This document shows positions 1 through 6,133 of a stretch of 7,325 nt of DNA, one piece after another. Position numbers and translations under genes: made by a program. Each line of letters opens with the position of its first letter. Within the stretch, counting starts at the first letter, position 1. Source of the DNA: JBBPXY01 sp038200435 (GTDB taxonomy: Bacteria; Actinomycetota; Thermoleophilia; Solirubrobacterales; Solirubrobacteraceae); assembly GCA_038200435.1 (NCBI GenBank), contig JBBPXY010000038.1, forward strand, positions 1-7,325. The letters run 5' to 3'. Under the pieces are notes generated by a model. That model made no database searches and had not been told where the DNA came from. It saw only the letters and a program-made list of their open reading frames with translations.

Positions 1-1794
1 CAGGGCCTGCTTGTCGATCAGGCCGACGACCAGCGTCAGCACGATCGGGATGAGCGACGGGATGATCATCTCTCGCTGCGCGGCCGCCGTGACGAGTGAC
101 ACGGCCCGCTCGTAGTCGGGGCGCTCGGTGCCCTCCATGATGCCGGGCTTCTCCCGGAACTGGCGGCGCACCTCCTCGACGACCTCGCCGCCGGCGCGGC
201 CGACGGCCTCCATGGAGAGGGAGGCGAAGAGGCAGACCATCATGCCGCCGAGCAGCAGCCCGATCAGCACCGGCGGGTTGTCGATGGCGAACTCGATCGA
301 TTTGCCCGTCTTGGCGTTGAGCTCTGACTTGAAGCCGGCGAACAGGACGATCGCCGCCAGCACGGCGGAGCCGATCGCGTAGCCCTTGGTGACCGCCTTC
401 GTCGTGTTGCCGACCGCGTCGAGCTGGTCGGTGCGGTCGCGCACCTCCTCGGGCAGGTCGGCCATCTCCGCGATCCCGCCGGCGTTGTCGGTGACCGGTC
501 CGAACGCATCGAGCGCGACGATGAGGCCGGTCAGCGATAGCTGACCCATGACCGCGACGCCGATGCCGTAGATGCCCGCGAGCTTCCAAGCGCCGAAGAT
601 GCCGAGCACCAGCACGAGCGCCGGAAGCGCCGTGGCCTGAAAGCCCTGCGCGAGCCCCGAGATGATGTTGGTGGCATGACCGGTCTGCGACGCCGAGGCC
701 GTCTTCTTCACGGGGGCGAAGCGCGTCGAGGTGTAGTAGTCGGTGATCACGAACAGCAGCGCCGTGACGCCGATCCCGATCAAAGAGCAGAAGTAGAACT
801 TCGCGACGCTTGGGCCTTGTGCGCCGCCGTTGACGTGGATGCCGTCCATGAGCCACTTCGTGACGGGGTAGAACGCTGCCGCAGCGATGAGGCCGGAGAC
901 GACGAGCCCTTGATAGAGGGCGCGCTCGACCTTGCCGGCCTTCGAACGCACGGCGAACGTGCCGATGATCGAGGCGATGATCGCCACGGCGCCGAGCACG
1001 AGCGGATAGAGCGCCACCCGCGTGTCGTCCACGAACGTCAGGACGCCCAGGAGCATGACCGCGACCGCGGTAACCGCGTAGGTCTCAAAGAGGTCCGCCG
1101 CCATACCGGCGCAGTCGCCGACGTTGTCGCCGACGTTGTCGGCGATCACGGCCGGGTTGCGCGGGTCATCCTCGGGGATGCCCGCCTCGACCTTGCCGAC
1201 GAGGTCGGCGCCGACGTCGGCCGCCTTGGTGAAGATGCCGCCGCCCAGACGGGCGAAGACGGAGATGAGCGAACCGCCGAAGCCGAGGCCGATCAGCGCG
1301 TCGACCGCCTCCTTGGGCGAGTAGTCGAAGAACGAGGTGAGGATGCCGTAGTAGCCGGCGACGCCCATCAGCGCGAGGCCCACGACGAGCAGGCCGGTGA
1401 TGGCGCCGGCCTGGAAGGCGACCTTGAGGGCCGGCGGGATGCCACCTCGAGCAGCCTCAGCGACGCGCGCGTTGGCGCGGACCGAGACGTTCATCCCGAT
1501 GTAGCCGGCCGCGCCGGAGAGGATGGCTCCGATGAGGAACCCGATGGCGACGCGGATGTTCTGCAACGGGATCAGCCCGATGAACAGGAGCACGCCGATG
1601 CCGGCGATGACCAGGTACTGGCGGTTGAGGTATGCCTTGGCCCCCTCCTGCACCGCCCCGGAGATCTCGCGCATGCGCTCGTTACCGGGCGAGAGGCGCA
1701 GCAGGGCGCCGGTCGTCACTGCGCCGTAGAGCACGGCGGCGGCGGCGGCGACGAGCGCGACGACCACACCGTGATCTCTCAGAAATGCACTCAA
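1..1794 (-). CDS. hppA: Membrane-bound proton-translocating pyrophosphatase (K+-independent type), 3' end outside window
   Basis: This integral membrane enzyme hydrolyses pyrophosphate and uses the energy to pump ions across the cytoplasmic membrane. Translating the minus strand from 1794 gives 598 uninterrupted codons with many hydrophobic segments. Family motifs are clear: DVGADLVGKVE at residues 193-203, and a run from D219 to Y239 containing DNVGDNVGDCAGMAADLFE, both in the PPi-Mg2+ site. TDNAGGIAEMAD and GNTTKAVTKG follow further on. Lys466 in GNTTKA is the residue that, in this family, marks K+-independent H+-pumping enzymes; K+-dependent forms have Ala there. The start is TTG, supported by a GGAGGG ribosome binding site 7 nt upstream and by an N-terminus that begins just before the first membrane helix. 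Bacterial homologues are usually about 660-780 residues, so roughly the last 100 or more are cut off by the window edge. The gene lies 27 nt beyond a terminator serving the upstream operon, so it is probably a separate transcription unit. Family identity is very secure; ion specificity is inferred from the motif. Confidence 0.96.
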   Translation of the reverse strand, partial: MSAFLRDHGVVVALVAAAAAVLYGAVTTGALLRLSPGNERMREISGAVQEGAKAYLNRQYLVIAGIGVLLFIGLIPLQNIRVAIGFLIGAILSGAAGYIGMNVSVRANARVAEAARGGIPPALKVAFQAGAITGLLVVGLALMGVAGYYGILTSFFDYSPKEAVDALIGLGFGGSLISVFARLGGGIFTKAADVGADLVGKVEAGIPEDDPRNPAVIADNVGDNVGDCAGMAADLFETYAVTAVAVMLLGVLTFVDDTRVALYPLVLGAVAIIASIIGTFAVRSKAGKVERALYQGLVVSGLIAAAAFYPVTKWLMDGIHVNGGAQGPSVAKFYFCSLIGIGVTALLFVITDYYTSTRFAPVKKTASASQTGHATNIISGLAQGFQATALPALVLVLGIFGAWKLAGIYGIGVAVMGQLSLTGLIVALDAFGPVTDNAGGIAEMADLPEEVRDRTDQLDAVGNTTKAVTKGYAIGSAVLAAIVLFAGFKSELNAKTGKSIEFAIDNPPVLIGLLLGGMMVCLFASLSMEAVGRAGGEVVEEVRRQFREKPGIMEGTERPDYERAVSLVTAAAQREMIIPSLIPIVLTLVVGLIDKQAL

Positions 1795-1801
1795 GGGAGA
1801 T

Positions 1802-1807
1802 CCCTCC
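1802..1807 (-). promoter_or_regulatory. Ribosome binding site of hppA
   Basis: The minus strand reads GGAGGG, then 7 nt, then TTG at 1794-1792. This strong Shine-Dalgarno match at good spacing is what fixes the unusual TTG start of the pyrophosphatase gene. No ATG or GTG start fits the reading frame as well. Confidence 0.8.
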
Positions 1808-1821
1808 GGAAGACTCTGTTT

Positions 1822-1850
1822 GAAAAGAAAGAGCGCGCCTGGAGGCGCGC
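1822..1850 (-). terminator. Rho-independent terminator after the DUF1844 gene
   Basis: On the minus strand a perfect 7-bp all-GC stem (GCGCGCC, loop TCCA, GGCGCGC; 1850-1833) is followed directly by TCTTTCTTTTC, with 8 T in 11 positions. This is a textbook intrinsic terminator for transcription leaving the DUF1844 gene. The plus-strand reading has no U-tract, so it works in one direction only. Its end lies only 27 nt before the hppA start codon, so it could also act as an attenuator in an hppA leader. Confidence 0.8.
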
Positions 1851-1861
1851 CGTCAAAGGCG

Positions 1862-1902
1862 GGGCTGGGTTAGCAACCCTGAGCCCGGCCCGAAAAGCGG
1901 GC
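1862..1902 (-). repeat. Two tandem hairpins between DUF1844 gene and its terminator
   Basis: Just after the DUF1844 stop codon the minus-strand RNA can form a 5-bp GCCCG/CGGGC stem with a CTTTT loop (1902-1888). Next comes a 10-bp stem with a 2-nt bulge: GGGCT, CA bulge, GGGTT, loop GCT, AACCC, AGCCC (1886-1862). Neither has a U-tract. They could protect the 3' end of the transcript, help termination, or form part of an hppA leader. I do not recognise a known riboswitch class. Confidence 0.5.
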
Positions 1903-1908
1903 AGCAGT

Positions 1909-2364
1909 CTAGCGGCCGGGTACCCAGAGGCGACCGCTGGCCGCCGCAGAGCCTGTTCCGGGCTGGCCCGGCTGCTCCTTCGGGGCATCCGTCGCGGGTG
2001 CCGAGGGAGCAGGCGGCGGCGCCTCGCCGGAGGGCGCGGCCGGCGCGCCCCCCACCTGCACGAAGGCCATCTGCAGCTGCGAGAGCGCATCGCGGATCGC
2101 GGCCATCTGCTCAGGCGCGATCTCTCCGAGGAGCGGAAGGTGGGCGCGCACCGCGTCAATCGCCAGCCGCGCCTGGTCGAGATCGCGCTCGCCTTCGGTC
2201 CCCGGCTGAACTCCGACGCGGCGGAAGCCGACGTTCAGAGTCGAGACGACTCCCTGCATAAGCAGGTCCTGCACCCGCACGCGGCGCATCTCCTCCTCGA
2301 GCGCGGCCCGGTACTCCTCCTCGGTGGGCTCACGACCAGGGTCAGGCCCGGCGCCGGCGCTCAC
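1909..2364 (-). CDS. DUF1844 domain protein, function unknown
   Basis: A 151-residue soluble protein matching the DUF1844 family in pattern. A charged helix (about 17-50) contains QDLLMQGVVSTLNVGFRRVG. A second helical stretch (about 61-105) contains DLDQARLAIDAV and ends in RDALSQLQMAFVQVGG. This two-part pattern of helices ending in LQxAFVQ is typical of the family, which has no established biochemical role. Residues 107-151 form a Pro/Ala-rich, low-complexity and probably disordered tail. There is no signal peptide or membrane segment. The start is GTG, overlapping the TGA of the upstream ligase gene by 4 nt (GTGA), with GAGG 7 nt before it, so translation is probably coupled. It is the last gene before the terminator at 1850-1822. 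The family call is fairly sure; the function is not known. Confidence 0.82.
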   Translation of the reverse strand: MSAGAGPDPGREPTEEEYRAALEEEMRRVRVQDLLMQGVVSTLNVGFRRVGVQPGTEGERDLDQARLAIDAVRAHLPLLGEIAPEQMAAIRDALSQLQMAFVQVGGAPAAPSGEAPPPAPSAPATDAPKEQPGQPGTGSAAASGRLWVPGR

Positions 2365-3506
2365 GCCGCTACCTCGCCCGCGTAGGTCTCTCGCGTCTCC
2401 TGCACGGACGTAGCGTAGACCTCGTGCATGTCGGCGCCGGCGTCGATCTGCCGGCGCTGGCGCTGGGCGCCGTTCATCTCCGGAAGCGCGATCTCGATAC
2501 CCAGCTCGCTTCGCACCGGGGCCGTCCAGGAGAGAAGGCGATCGAGCGCCTCAGCAGCGGGATACTCCTCTCCGGCTTCGAAGTCGATAAATCGGCCGCC
2601 CTGCCCGTAGCGGACAGCGCGCCAGAGGTTCTCCTCGATGAGGCGCGCGGGCATCTCGGCCAACGGGCGGCCTTCGTCGCAGTCGCGGGCCGCCTGGGCC
2701 ACGCACGCGACCACGAGCCCGGCCAACGCTTCGGACTCCCCGGCCGTCGTCTGCGCGTCGCAGATCCGCATCTCGACGGTGCCGAAGCCGAAATGGGGTC
2801 GCACCGACCACCAGACCTGCGTGTACTCGACGATCGACCGCGTGTGTACGAGCATCTCGACGTAGTCGCGGTAGGCCGCCCAGGAGCCGTAGCGGTCGGG
2901 GATGCCGCAGCGCGGGAAGCTCTTGGTGAAGACCTGAGTGCGCGCGGAGTGCAGCCCGCTGTCGGCGCCGTCGAGATAAGGAGAGTTGGCGGAGATCGCC
3001 AGCAGCACCGGGGCCACCCCGCGCAACCGGTCGCATACCTCGACGGCCCGGTCGGCGCCGCGCACGCCCACGTGAACGTGCATCGAGAACGTCGTGTTAC
3101 GCCGGGCGACGAGCTGGAGGTCTCCCTCCAGGCGGCGGTAGTGCTCTGTGTCGATGATCTTCTGCGTGCGGTAGTCGGCCCAGGGGTGGGTGCCGGCTGC
3201 GCCGAGCGCCGCACCTCGTGCCGAGGCGAGCGCGAACAGGCGCCGCCGGCACTCGCGCTGGCTCTCGAGCGCGCCGGCGAAAGTCTCCCCCCGGCCGGAC
3301 CGGATCTCGATCTCGGATGCGATCAGCTCCCCAGCCACCGACTCGGTCAGGACCGGATCCTCGGCGGCTGCGCTCTTCAGCTCCTCGTAGCGATCCACCA
3401 GATCGAGCGTGGCGGGATCGAGGATCGCGAACTCCTCCTCGAGGCCGACGGTGAAGTCGGTCGAGTCGGCGAAGGTGGCGTAGGCGGCGTCGGTGTCGAT
3501 GGTCAT
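2361..3506 (-). CDS. Glutamate-cysteine ligase family 2 (YbdK-type carboxylate-amine ligase)
   Basis: A 381-residue cytoplasmic ATP-dependent ligase of the GCS2 family. Members join the gamma-carboxyl of glutamate to cysteine or another amine through an acyl-phosphate. Motifs in order: FTVGLEEEFAILDP near residues 18-31, with the Glu triplet (23-25) expected to bind metal; GTHPWADY at 105-112; MHVHVGV at 142-148; SANSPYLDGADSG from 172; HFGFGTVEMRICD around Glu245; and ENLWRAVRYG further on. Length matches the usual 360-390. The ATG start sits 18 residues before the conserved VGLEEE block, but no good Shine-Dalgarno precedes it. It follows rex after 215 nt of repeat-rich DNA and overlaps the DUF1844 gene by 4 nt. 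Placement beside a CxxC thiol protein and Rex suggests a thiol or redox role. However, actinobacteria mainly use mycothiol, and YbdK-type enzymes may have other substrates. Related actinobacterial enzymes include EgtA of ergothioneine synthesis. Family is certain; the amine substrate is open. Confidence 0.92.
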   Translation of the reverse strand: MTIDTDAAYATFADSTDFTVGLEEEFAILDPATLDLVDRYEELKSAAAEDPVLTESVAGELIASEIEIRSGRGETFAGALESQRECRRRLFALASARGAALGAAGTHPWADYRTQKIIDTEHYRRLEGDLQLVARRNTTFSMHVHVGVRGADRAVEVCDRLRGVAPVLLAISANSPYLDGADSGLHSARTQVFTKSFPRCGIPDRYGSWAAYRDYVEMLVHTRSIVEYTQVWWSVRPHFGFGTVEMRICDAQTTAGESEALAGLVVACVAQAARDCDEGRPLAEMPARLIEENLWRAVRYGQGGRFIDFEAGEEYPAAEALDRLLSWTAPVRSELGIEIALPEMNGAQRQRRQIDAGADMHEVYATSVQETRETYAGEVAA

Positions 3507-3514
3507 GGGGTGGG

Positions 3515-3537
3515 CTCGGAGTGTTCGAGGGTCCGAG
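3515..3537 (-). repeat. Inverted repeat just upstream of the ligase start
   Basis: The arms CTCGGA and TCCGAG, 6 bp each, flank an 11-nt loop and end 8 nt before the ATG of the glutamate-cysteine ligase gene at 3506. The interval to the ATG has no purine-rich ribosome binding site. The repeat could be an RNA hairpin affecting translation or a protein-binding site, but a 6-bp match in GC-rich DNA may also be chance. Confidence 0.35.
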
Positions 3538-3592
3538 ATCCAGGAAGGAGAGCGAGAGCTCTGCGTGCGGGAGAAACCCGGATCCTTCCCGC

Positions 3593-3615
3593 TTTCGACC
3601 GTGTAGCGGTCGAAA
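3593..3615. repeat. Perfect 9-bp inverted repeat (operator-like or hairpin) between rex and ligase gene
   Basis: TTTCGACCG, a 5-nt spacer, then CGGTCGAAA: 18 of 18 arm positions pair perfectly. It lies about 107 nt downstream of the rex stop and about 87 nt upstream of the ligase start. On neither strand is it followed by a T-run, so it is not a canonical intrinsic terminator. Its symmetry and length suit a dimeric repressor's operator, or a U-less terminator hairpin for the rex transcript. It does not match the Rex consensus (TTGTGAA-N6-TTCACAA). Confidence 0.55.
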
Positions 3616-3657
3616 ACAGGATGACTTCGCCTCCGCGGCCTGATCTGCTCCCTTCCT

Positions 3658-3705
3658 GGAGCGAACCAGCGCGGGGCCGATCCCTGACCAACCAGGAGCC
3701 AACCA
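3658..3705 (-). repeat. Short direct repeats of TGGTTGGCTCC type downstream of rex
   Basis: On the minus strand TGGTTGGCTCC (3705-3695) is followed by a partial copy TGGTTGG (3694-3688) and, 19 nt later, by TGGTTCGCTCC (3668-3658), which matches the first at 10 of 11 positions. They sit within 65 nt after the rex stop. This could be a binding-site array for a regulator of the downstream ligase gene or a chance similarity. No function can be assigned. Confidence 0.35.
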
Positions 3706-3721
3706 CGCCGACACCTGCCAT

Positions 3722-4387
3722 CTACGTCAGATAGAAGTACAGCGCGTAGAGCAGGTCGACGGCCGGGCTCGACGTGTGCACCGTCACCTCCGGCGGCACC
3801 TGCAGCAGCGCCTCGGAGTAGTTGAAGATGATCTTCACCCCGGCCTCGACGAGCTGGTCGGCCAGCGGCTGAGCCGCCGCGGTGGGCACCGCGAGCACCG
3901 CGACGACGATGTCCTCCTCCCCCACCATCGCGGTGAGGTCATCTGCGTGCCGAACCTTGTGGGGACCGACGTCGCGGCCGACCTTTCGCGGGTCGGTGTC
4001 GAAGATGGCCACCACGCGGAAGCCGTGATCGGCGAAGATGTCGGAGGCCGCGATCGCCGCGCCGAGGTTGCCGGCTCCGAAGAGCGCGATGTTGTGCTGA
4101 CCCGAGGTGTGCAGGATCTTGCGGATCTGCGAGACCAGCGAATCGACGTTGTAACCCACACCGCGCTTGCCGAACTTGCCGAAGCCCGAGAGGTCGCGGC
4201 GGATCTGCGTCGAGTTGACGTGGGTGTAGTCGGAGAGCTCCTGTGAGGAGATCGTCTCCTTGCCCATCTTCTTGGCCTGCGTGAGCACCTGGAGGTAGCG
4301 CGACAGGCGCGCGGCGACGCCGAGGGAGAGCTTCTCCGACGCCTTGTTGCCGTCGTCCTCGACGGCTTGCTGGAGGACGTAGCCCAT
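3722..4387 (-). CDS. rex: Redox-sensing transcriptional repressor Rex
   Basis: Rex is a cytoplasmic homodimeric repressor that binds DNA when NADH/NAD+ is low and lets go when NADH binds. It typically controls respiratory and fermentative genes. The 221-residue product has the full architecture. An N-terminal winged helix (about 20-85) contains SSQELSDYTHVNSTQIRRDL and the highly conserved GFGKFGKRGVGY (68-79). A Rossmann domain follows, with nucleotide loop GAGNLG (104-109) and acidic residue D130 in AIFDTDP, expected at the adenosine ribose. The short C-terminal helix ending YALYFYLT matches the domain-swapped helix of the family. The ATG follows the glutaredoxin-like stop by 11 nt, in one operon. 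Upstream of the ATG the frame reaches a TGA after two codons, so no longer start exists. The N-terminus carries about 20 residues before the conserved core. I saw no Rex consensus operator by eye in the window, so its targets probably lie elsewhere or the site has diverged. Confidence 0.96.
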   Translation of the reverse strand: MGYVLQQAVEDDGNKASEKLSLGVAARLSRYLQVLTQAKKMGKETISSQELSDYTHVNSTQIRRDLSGFGKFGKRGVGYNVDSLVSQIRKILHTSGQHNIALFGAGNLGAAIAASDIFADHGFRVVAIFDTDPRKVGRDVGPHKVRHADDLTAMVGEEDIVVAVLAVPTAAAQPLADQLVEAGVKIIFNYSEALLQVPPEVTVHTSSPAVDLLYALYFYLT

Positions 4388-4398
4388 CCCCGATCACT

Positions 4399-4650
4399 CT
4401 AGAGATCGGCCTGCGTGAGCCTCTTTCGCAGCTCGTCCTCACGTATCTCCAGCTCGAGCGCCTCTTCTCCGTCGATCGTGATCACGGGAATCCGCTCTAG
4501 GTAGGCGAGGTGGAGCGCGTCGTCCTCGGTGATGTCGCGCTGCTCGAGCTCGAGGGGGATGTCACGGCTGACGCGGCGCACGACGTCGAGCGCCGCGTCG
4601 CAGAGGCAGCACCCGGGGCGGCCGGAGAGGACAATGACGGGCCGGCTCAC
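4399..4650 (-). CDS. Glutaredoxin-like thioredoxin-fold protein (DUF836 type)
   Basis: A small 83-residue cytoplasmic protein with a thioredoxin-like fold. It has beta strand PVIVLSG, active-site motif GCCLC giving CxxC at Cys14/Cys17 (with an extra Cys15), helix DAALDVVRRV, strand LELEQRDI, and the expected cis-proline Pro55 in ERIPVITIDG. Length and layout fit the DUF836/glutaredoxin-like family, probably a dithiol-disulfide exchange protein, but its partner is unknown. The GTG start overlaps the tsaD stop by 4 nt (GTGA), with GGGGAG 8 nt upstream inside tsaD. Rex follows 11 nt after the TAG stop. This links it in translation to tsaD and in transcription to the NADH sensor. The fold call is strong; catalytic activity is inferred from the CxxC pair. 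Confidence 0.85.
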   Translation of the reverse strand: MSRPVIVLSGRPGCCLCDAALDVVRRVSRDIPLELEQRDITEDDALHLAYLERIPVITIDGEEALELEIREDELRKRLTQADL

Positions 4651-5636
4651 AGGTCACGCTCCCCGGTCGCGTAGGCCTCGAGCGCGAGGTAGTTCGGGTA
4701 CGGCACGGGCTCGAGAAACCGCGCAGCGCTCGCGATCATGGCCGCGTTGTCGGTGCAGAGCTCGCGCGGCGGCACCTTGAGGCCGGGCACGAGCTGCGCC
4801 AGCCGCTCCCGGAGCGGGCCGTTGGCGGCAACGCCACCCCCCAGGGCCAACTGCTCGAGGCCGGTCTGCTCGAGCGCTCGCTCGACACGGGTGGCGAGAG
4901 CCTCAACGACAGCGCGCTGATAGGAGGCGGCGAGATCGGGGCGCTGGCGAAGCGCCTCTTCCTCGCCGAGATCGCGCACCTTGTAGAGCAGCGAGGTCTT
5001 CAGGCCCGCGAACGAGAAGTCGAGTCCCTTCACGCCGGCACCGATGGGGAAGGCGAAGGCCTCGGGATCGCCCTCGCGAGCGAGGCGCTCGAGCGCGGGG
5101 CCGCCCGGATAACCCAGCCCGAGAAGCCGCGCGCCCTTGTCGACCGCTTCGCCCGCCGCGTCATCGAGAGTGCGGCCGATGACCGACCAGTCCGGAGTGC
5201 GAGCGTGCACCTCCGCGAGCAGGGTGTGGCCCCCCGAGGCGATCAGGCACAGGAACGGCGGCTCGAGAGAATCGGGCTCGAGGAAGTTGGCTGCGACGTG
5301 CCCATGCAGGTGATCGACCGGCACGAGCGGCAGGTGATGAGCGGCGGCAAGTGCCTTCGCGGTGGCGACTCCCACAAGAAGCGCCCCTACGAGCCCGGGC
5401 CCCTGAGTGACCGCTACGGAATCGAGATCGGCGAGCTCCATTGCCGCCCGGCGCAAGGCGTCGTCGACGACCGCTCCGACGAGCTCTAGGTGGTGCCGAG
5501 CGGCCACTTCGGGGACGACGCCGCCGAAGGCGTCGTGCACCCCTTGAGAGGAGATGACGTTGGCTCGCACCTCGCCAGCCGAGTCGACGACCGCGGCGCA
5601 AGTGTCGTCACAGCTCGTCTCGAGCGCGAGGATCAC
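4647..5636 (-). CDS. tsaD: tRNA N6-adenosine threonylcarbamoyltransferase TsaD
   Basis: TsaD is the catalytic subunit that transfers the threonylcarbamoyl group from threonylcarbamoyl-AMP to A37 of tRNAs reading ANN codons. It acts with TsaB and TsaE. The 329-residue product (usual length about 330-350) starts ILALETSCDDTCAAVV, the ASKHA-fold phosphate loop. It carries GGVVPEVAARHH (38-49), TQGPGLVGAL (77-86), the metal motif HLHGH (109-113), SGGHT (134-138), the GEAVDKGARLLGLGYPGG block, GLDFSFAGLKT, GGGVAANGPLR and the third metal ligand in TDNAAMI (Asp296). The GTG start at 5636 overlaps the rimI stop as GTGA and puts the conserved ILALETS at residue 2. The reading frame stays open upstream to 6197, but that part overlaps rimI and does not resemble TsaD, so it is not coding. 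The 3' end overlaps the glutaredoxin-like gene by 4 nt. Function is very secure. Confidence 0.97.
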   Translation of the reverse strand: MILALETSCDDTCAAVVDSAGEVRANVISSQGVHDAFGGVVPEVAARHHLELVGAVVDDALRRAAMELADLDSVAVTQGPGLVGALLVGVATAKALAAAHHLPLVPVDHLHGHVAANFLEPDSLEPPFLCLIASGGHTLLAEVHARTPDWSVIGRTLDDAAGEAVDKGARLLGLGYPGGPALERLAREGDPEAFAFPIGAGVKGLDFSFAGLKTSLLYKVRDLGEEEALRQRPDLAASYQRAVVEALATRVERALEQTGLEQLALGGGVAANGPLRERLAQLVPGLKVPPRELCTDNAAMIASAARFLEPVPYPNYLALEAYATGERDL

Positions 5637-6133
5637 GCGCGGTCGGGCTGCACCGCAGGGTTCGGCACGTCGTCCAGCCGCCCGCGCATCGTCGCCGGCG
5701 TGCGCCACATGACGAGCGCGTCCTCGCCGTTGTCCTGGTAGTAGCGGCGCCGCAGGCCGGCGGCTTTGAAGTGAAACCGCTCGTAGAGGGCGATCGCGGG
5801 CGTGTTCGACCCCCGCACCTCGAGCGTCACGCGGGCCTCGTCGCCGCCCACTCGCTCGATCAGGTGCTCGAGCAACTGCGTGGCCACACCGTTGCGCCTG
5901 CGGTCGGGGTCGATCGCGACGTTCATGACGTGCCAGACCCGGTCGTAGCGCGAGCAGACGAGGTAGCCCACCATCCGCCCCTCGATCAGTGCCGCCAGGC
6001 AGATCCCCGACGGCTTGGAGAGCTCGAGCACGAACATCGCCAGCGACCAAGGTGTCGGAAACGCCCGCCGCTCGATCGCCATGACCTGGGGAAGGTCCGA
6101 GTAGGCGAGGCGGCGGATCTGGGGTTCGGTCAC
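5633..6133 (-). CDS. rimI: Ribosomal-protein-alanine acetyltransferase RimI family (GNAT)
   Basis: A 166-residue GNAT-fold N-acetyltransferase using acetyl-CoA. RimI in E. coli acetylates the N-terminal alanine of ribosomal protein S18; actinobacterial homologues may have wider substrates. Visible features: IRRLAYSDLPQVMAIERRAFPTPW at the N-terminus, which is the RimI substrate-side pattern; the acetyl-CoA loop in VAIDPDRRRNGVATQL (72-87); VTLEVRGSNTPAIALYERF; and the closing YYQDNGEDALVM. The usual Gly of the YxxxGF motif is His here (ERFHF). The last 20 or so residues, after VMWRTP, extend beyond the roughly 148-residue E. coli protein. The GTG start overlaps the tsaB stop (GTGA), and its own TGA overlaps the tsaD GTG, so it is coupled on both sides. 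Its position between tsaB and tsaD is the conserved actinobacterial arrangement. An internal open frame reaching 6655 overlaps tsaB and is not coding. Confidence 0.92.
   Translation of the reverse strand: MTEPQIRRLAYSDLPQVMAIERRAFPTPWSLAMFVLELSKPSGICLAALIEGRMVGYLVCSRYDRVWHVMNVAIDPDRRRNGVATQLLEHLIERVGGDEARVTLEVRGSNTPAIALYERFHFKAAGLRRRYYQDNGEDALVMWRTPATMRGRLDDVPNPAVQPDRA

Noticed and set aside
1119..1148. Tandem GACGTTGTCG-like repeat inside hppA.
   Set aside because: It encodes the conserved DNVGDNVGD motif of the pyrophosphatase active site, so protein function explains the repeat.
1795..1908. Known riboswitch upstream of hppA.
   Set aside because: The hairpins do not match the fluoride or other riboswitch consensus elements I know, and the spacer is short.
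676..2385. A 569-codon plus-strand open frame.
   Set aside because: It lies antisense to hppA and the DUF1844 gene, its composition is Arg/Asp/Gly-rich with no recognisable domain, and it is explained by high GC bias on the opposite strand.
3507..3721. Rex operator or SOS (LexA) box in the rex-ligase gap.
   Set aside because: A TCGAAC half-site is present near 3521-3531, but its partner half is missing, and no TTGTGA-N6-TTCACA-like site was seen.
2424..3734. A 436-codon plus-strand open frame.
   Set aside because: It is antisense to the clearly conserved glutamate-cysteine ligase gene and has no family resemblance.
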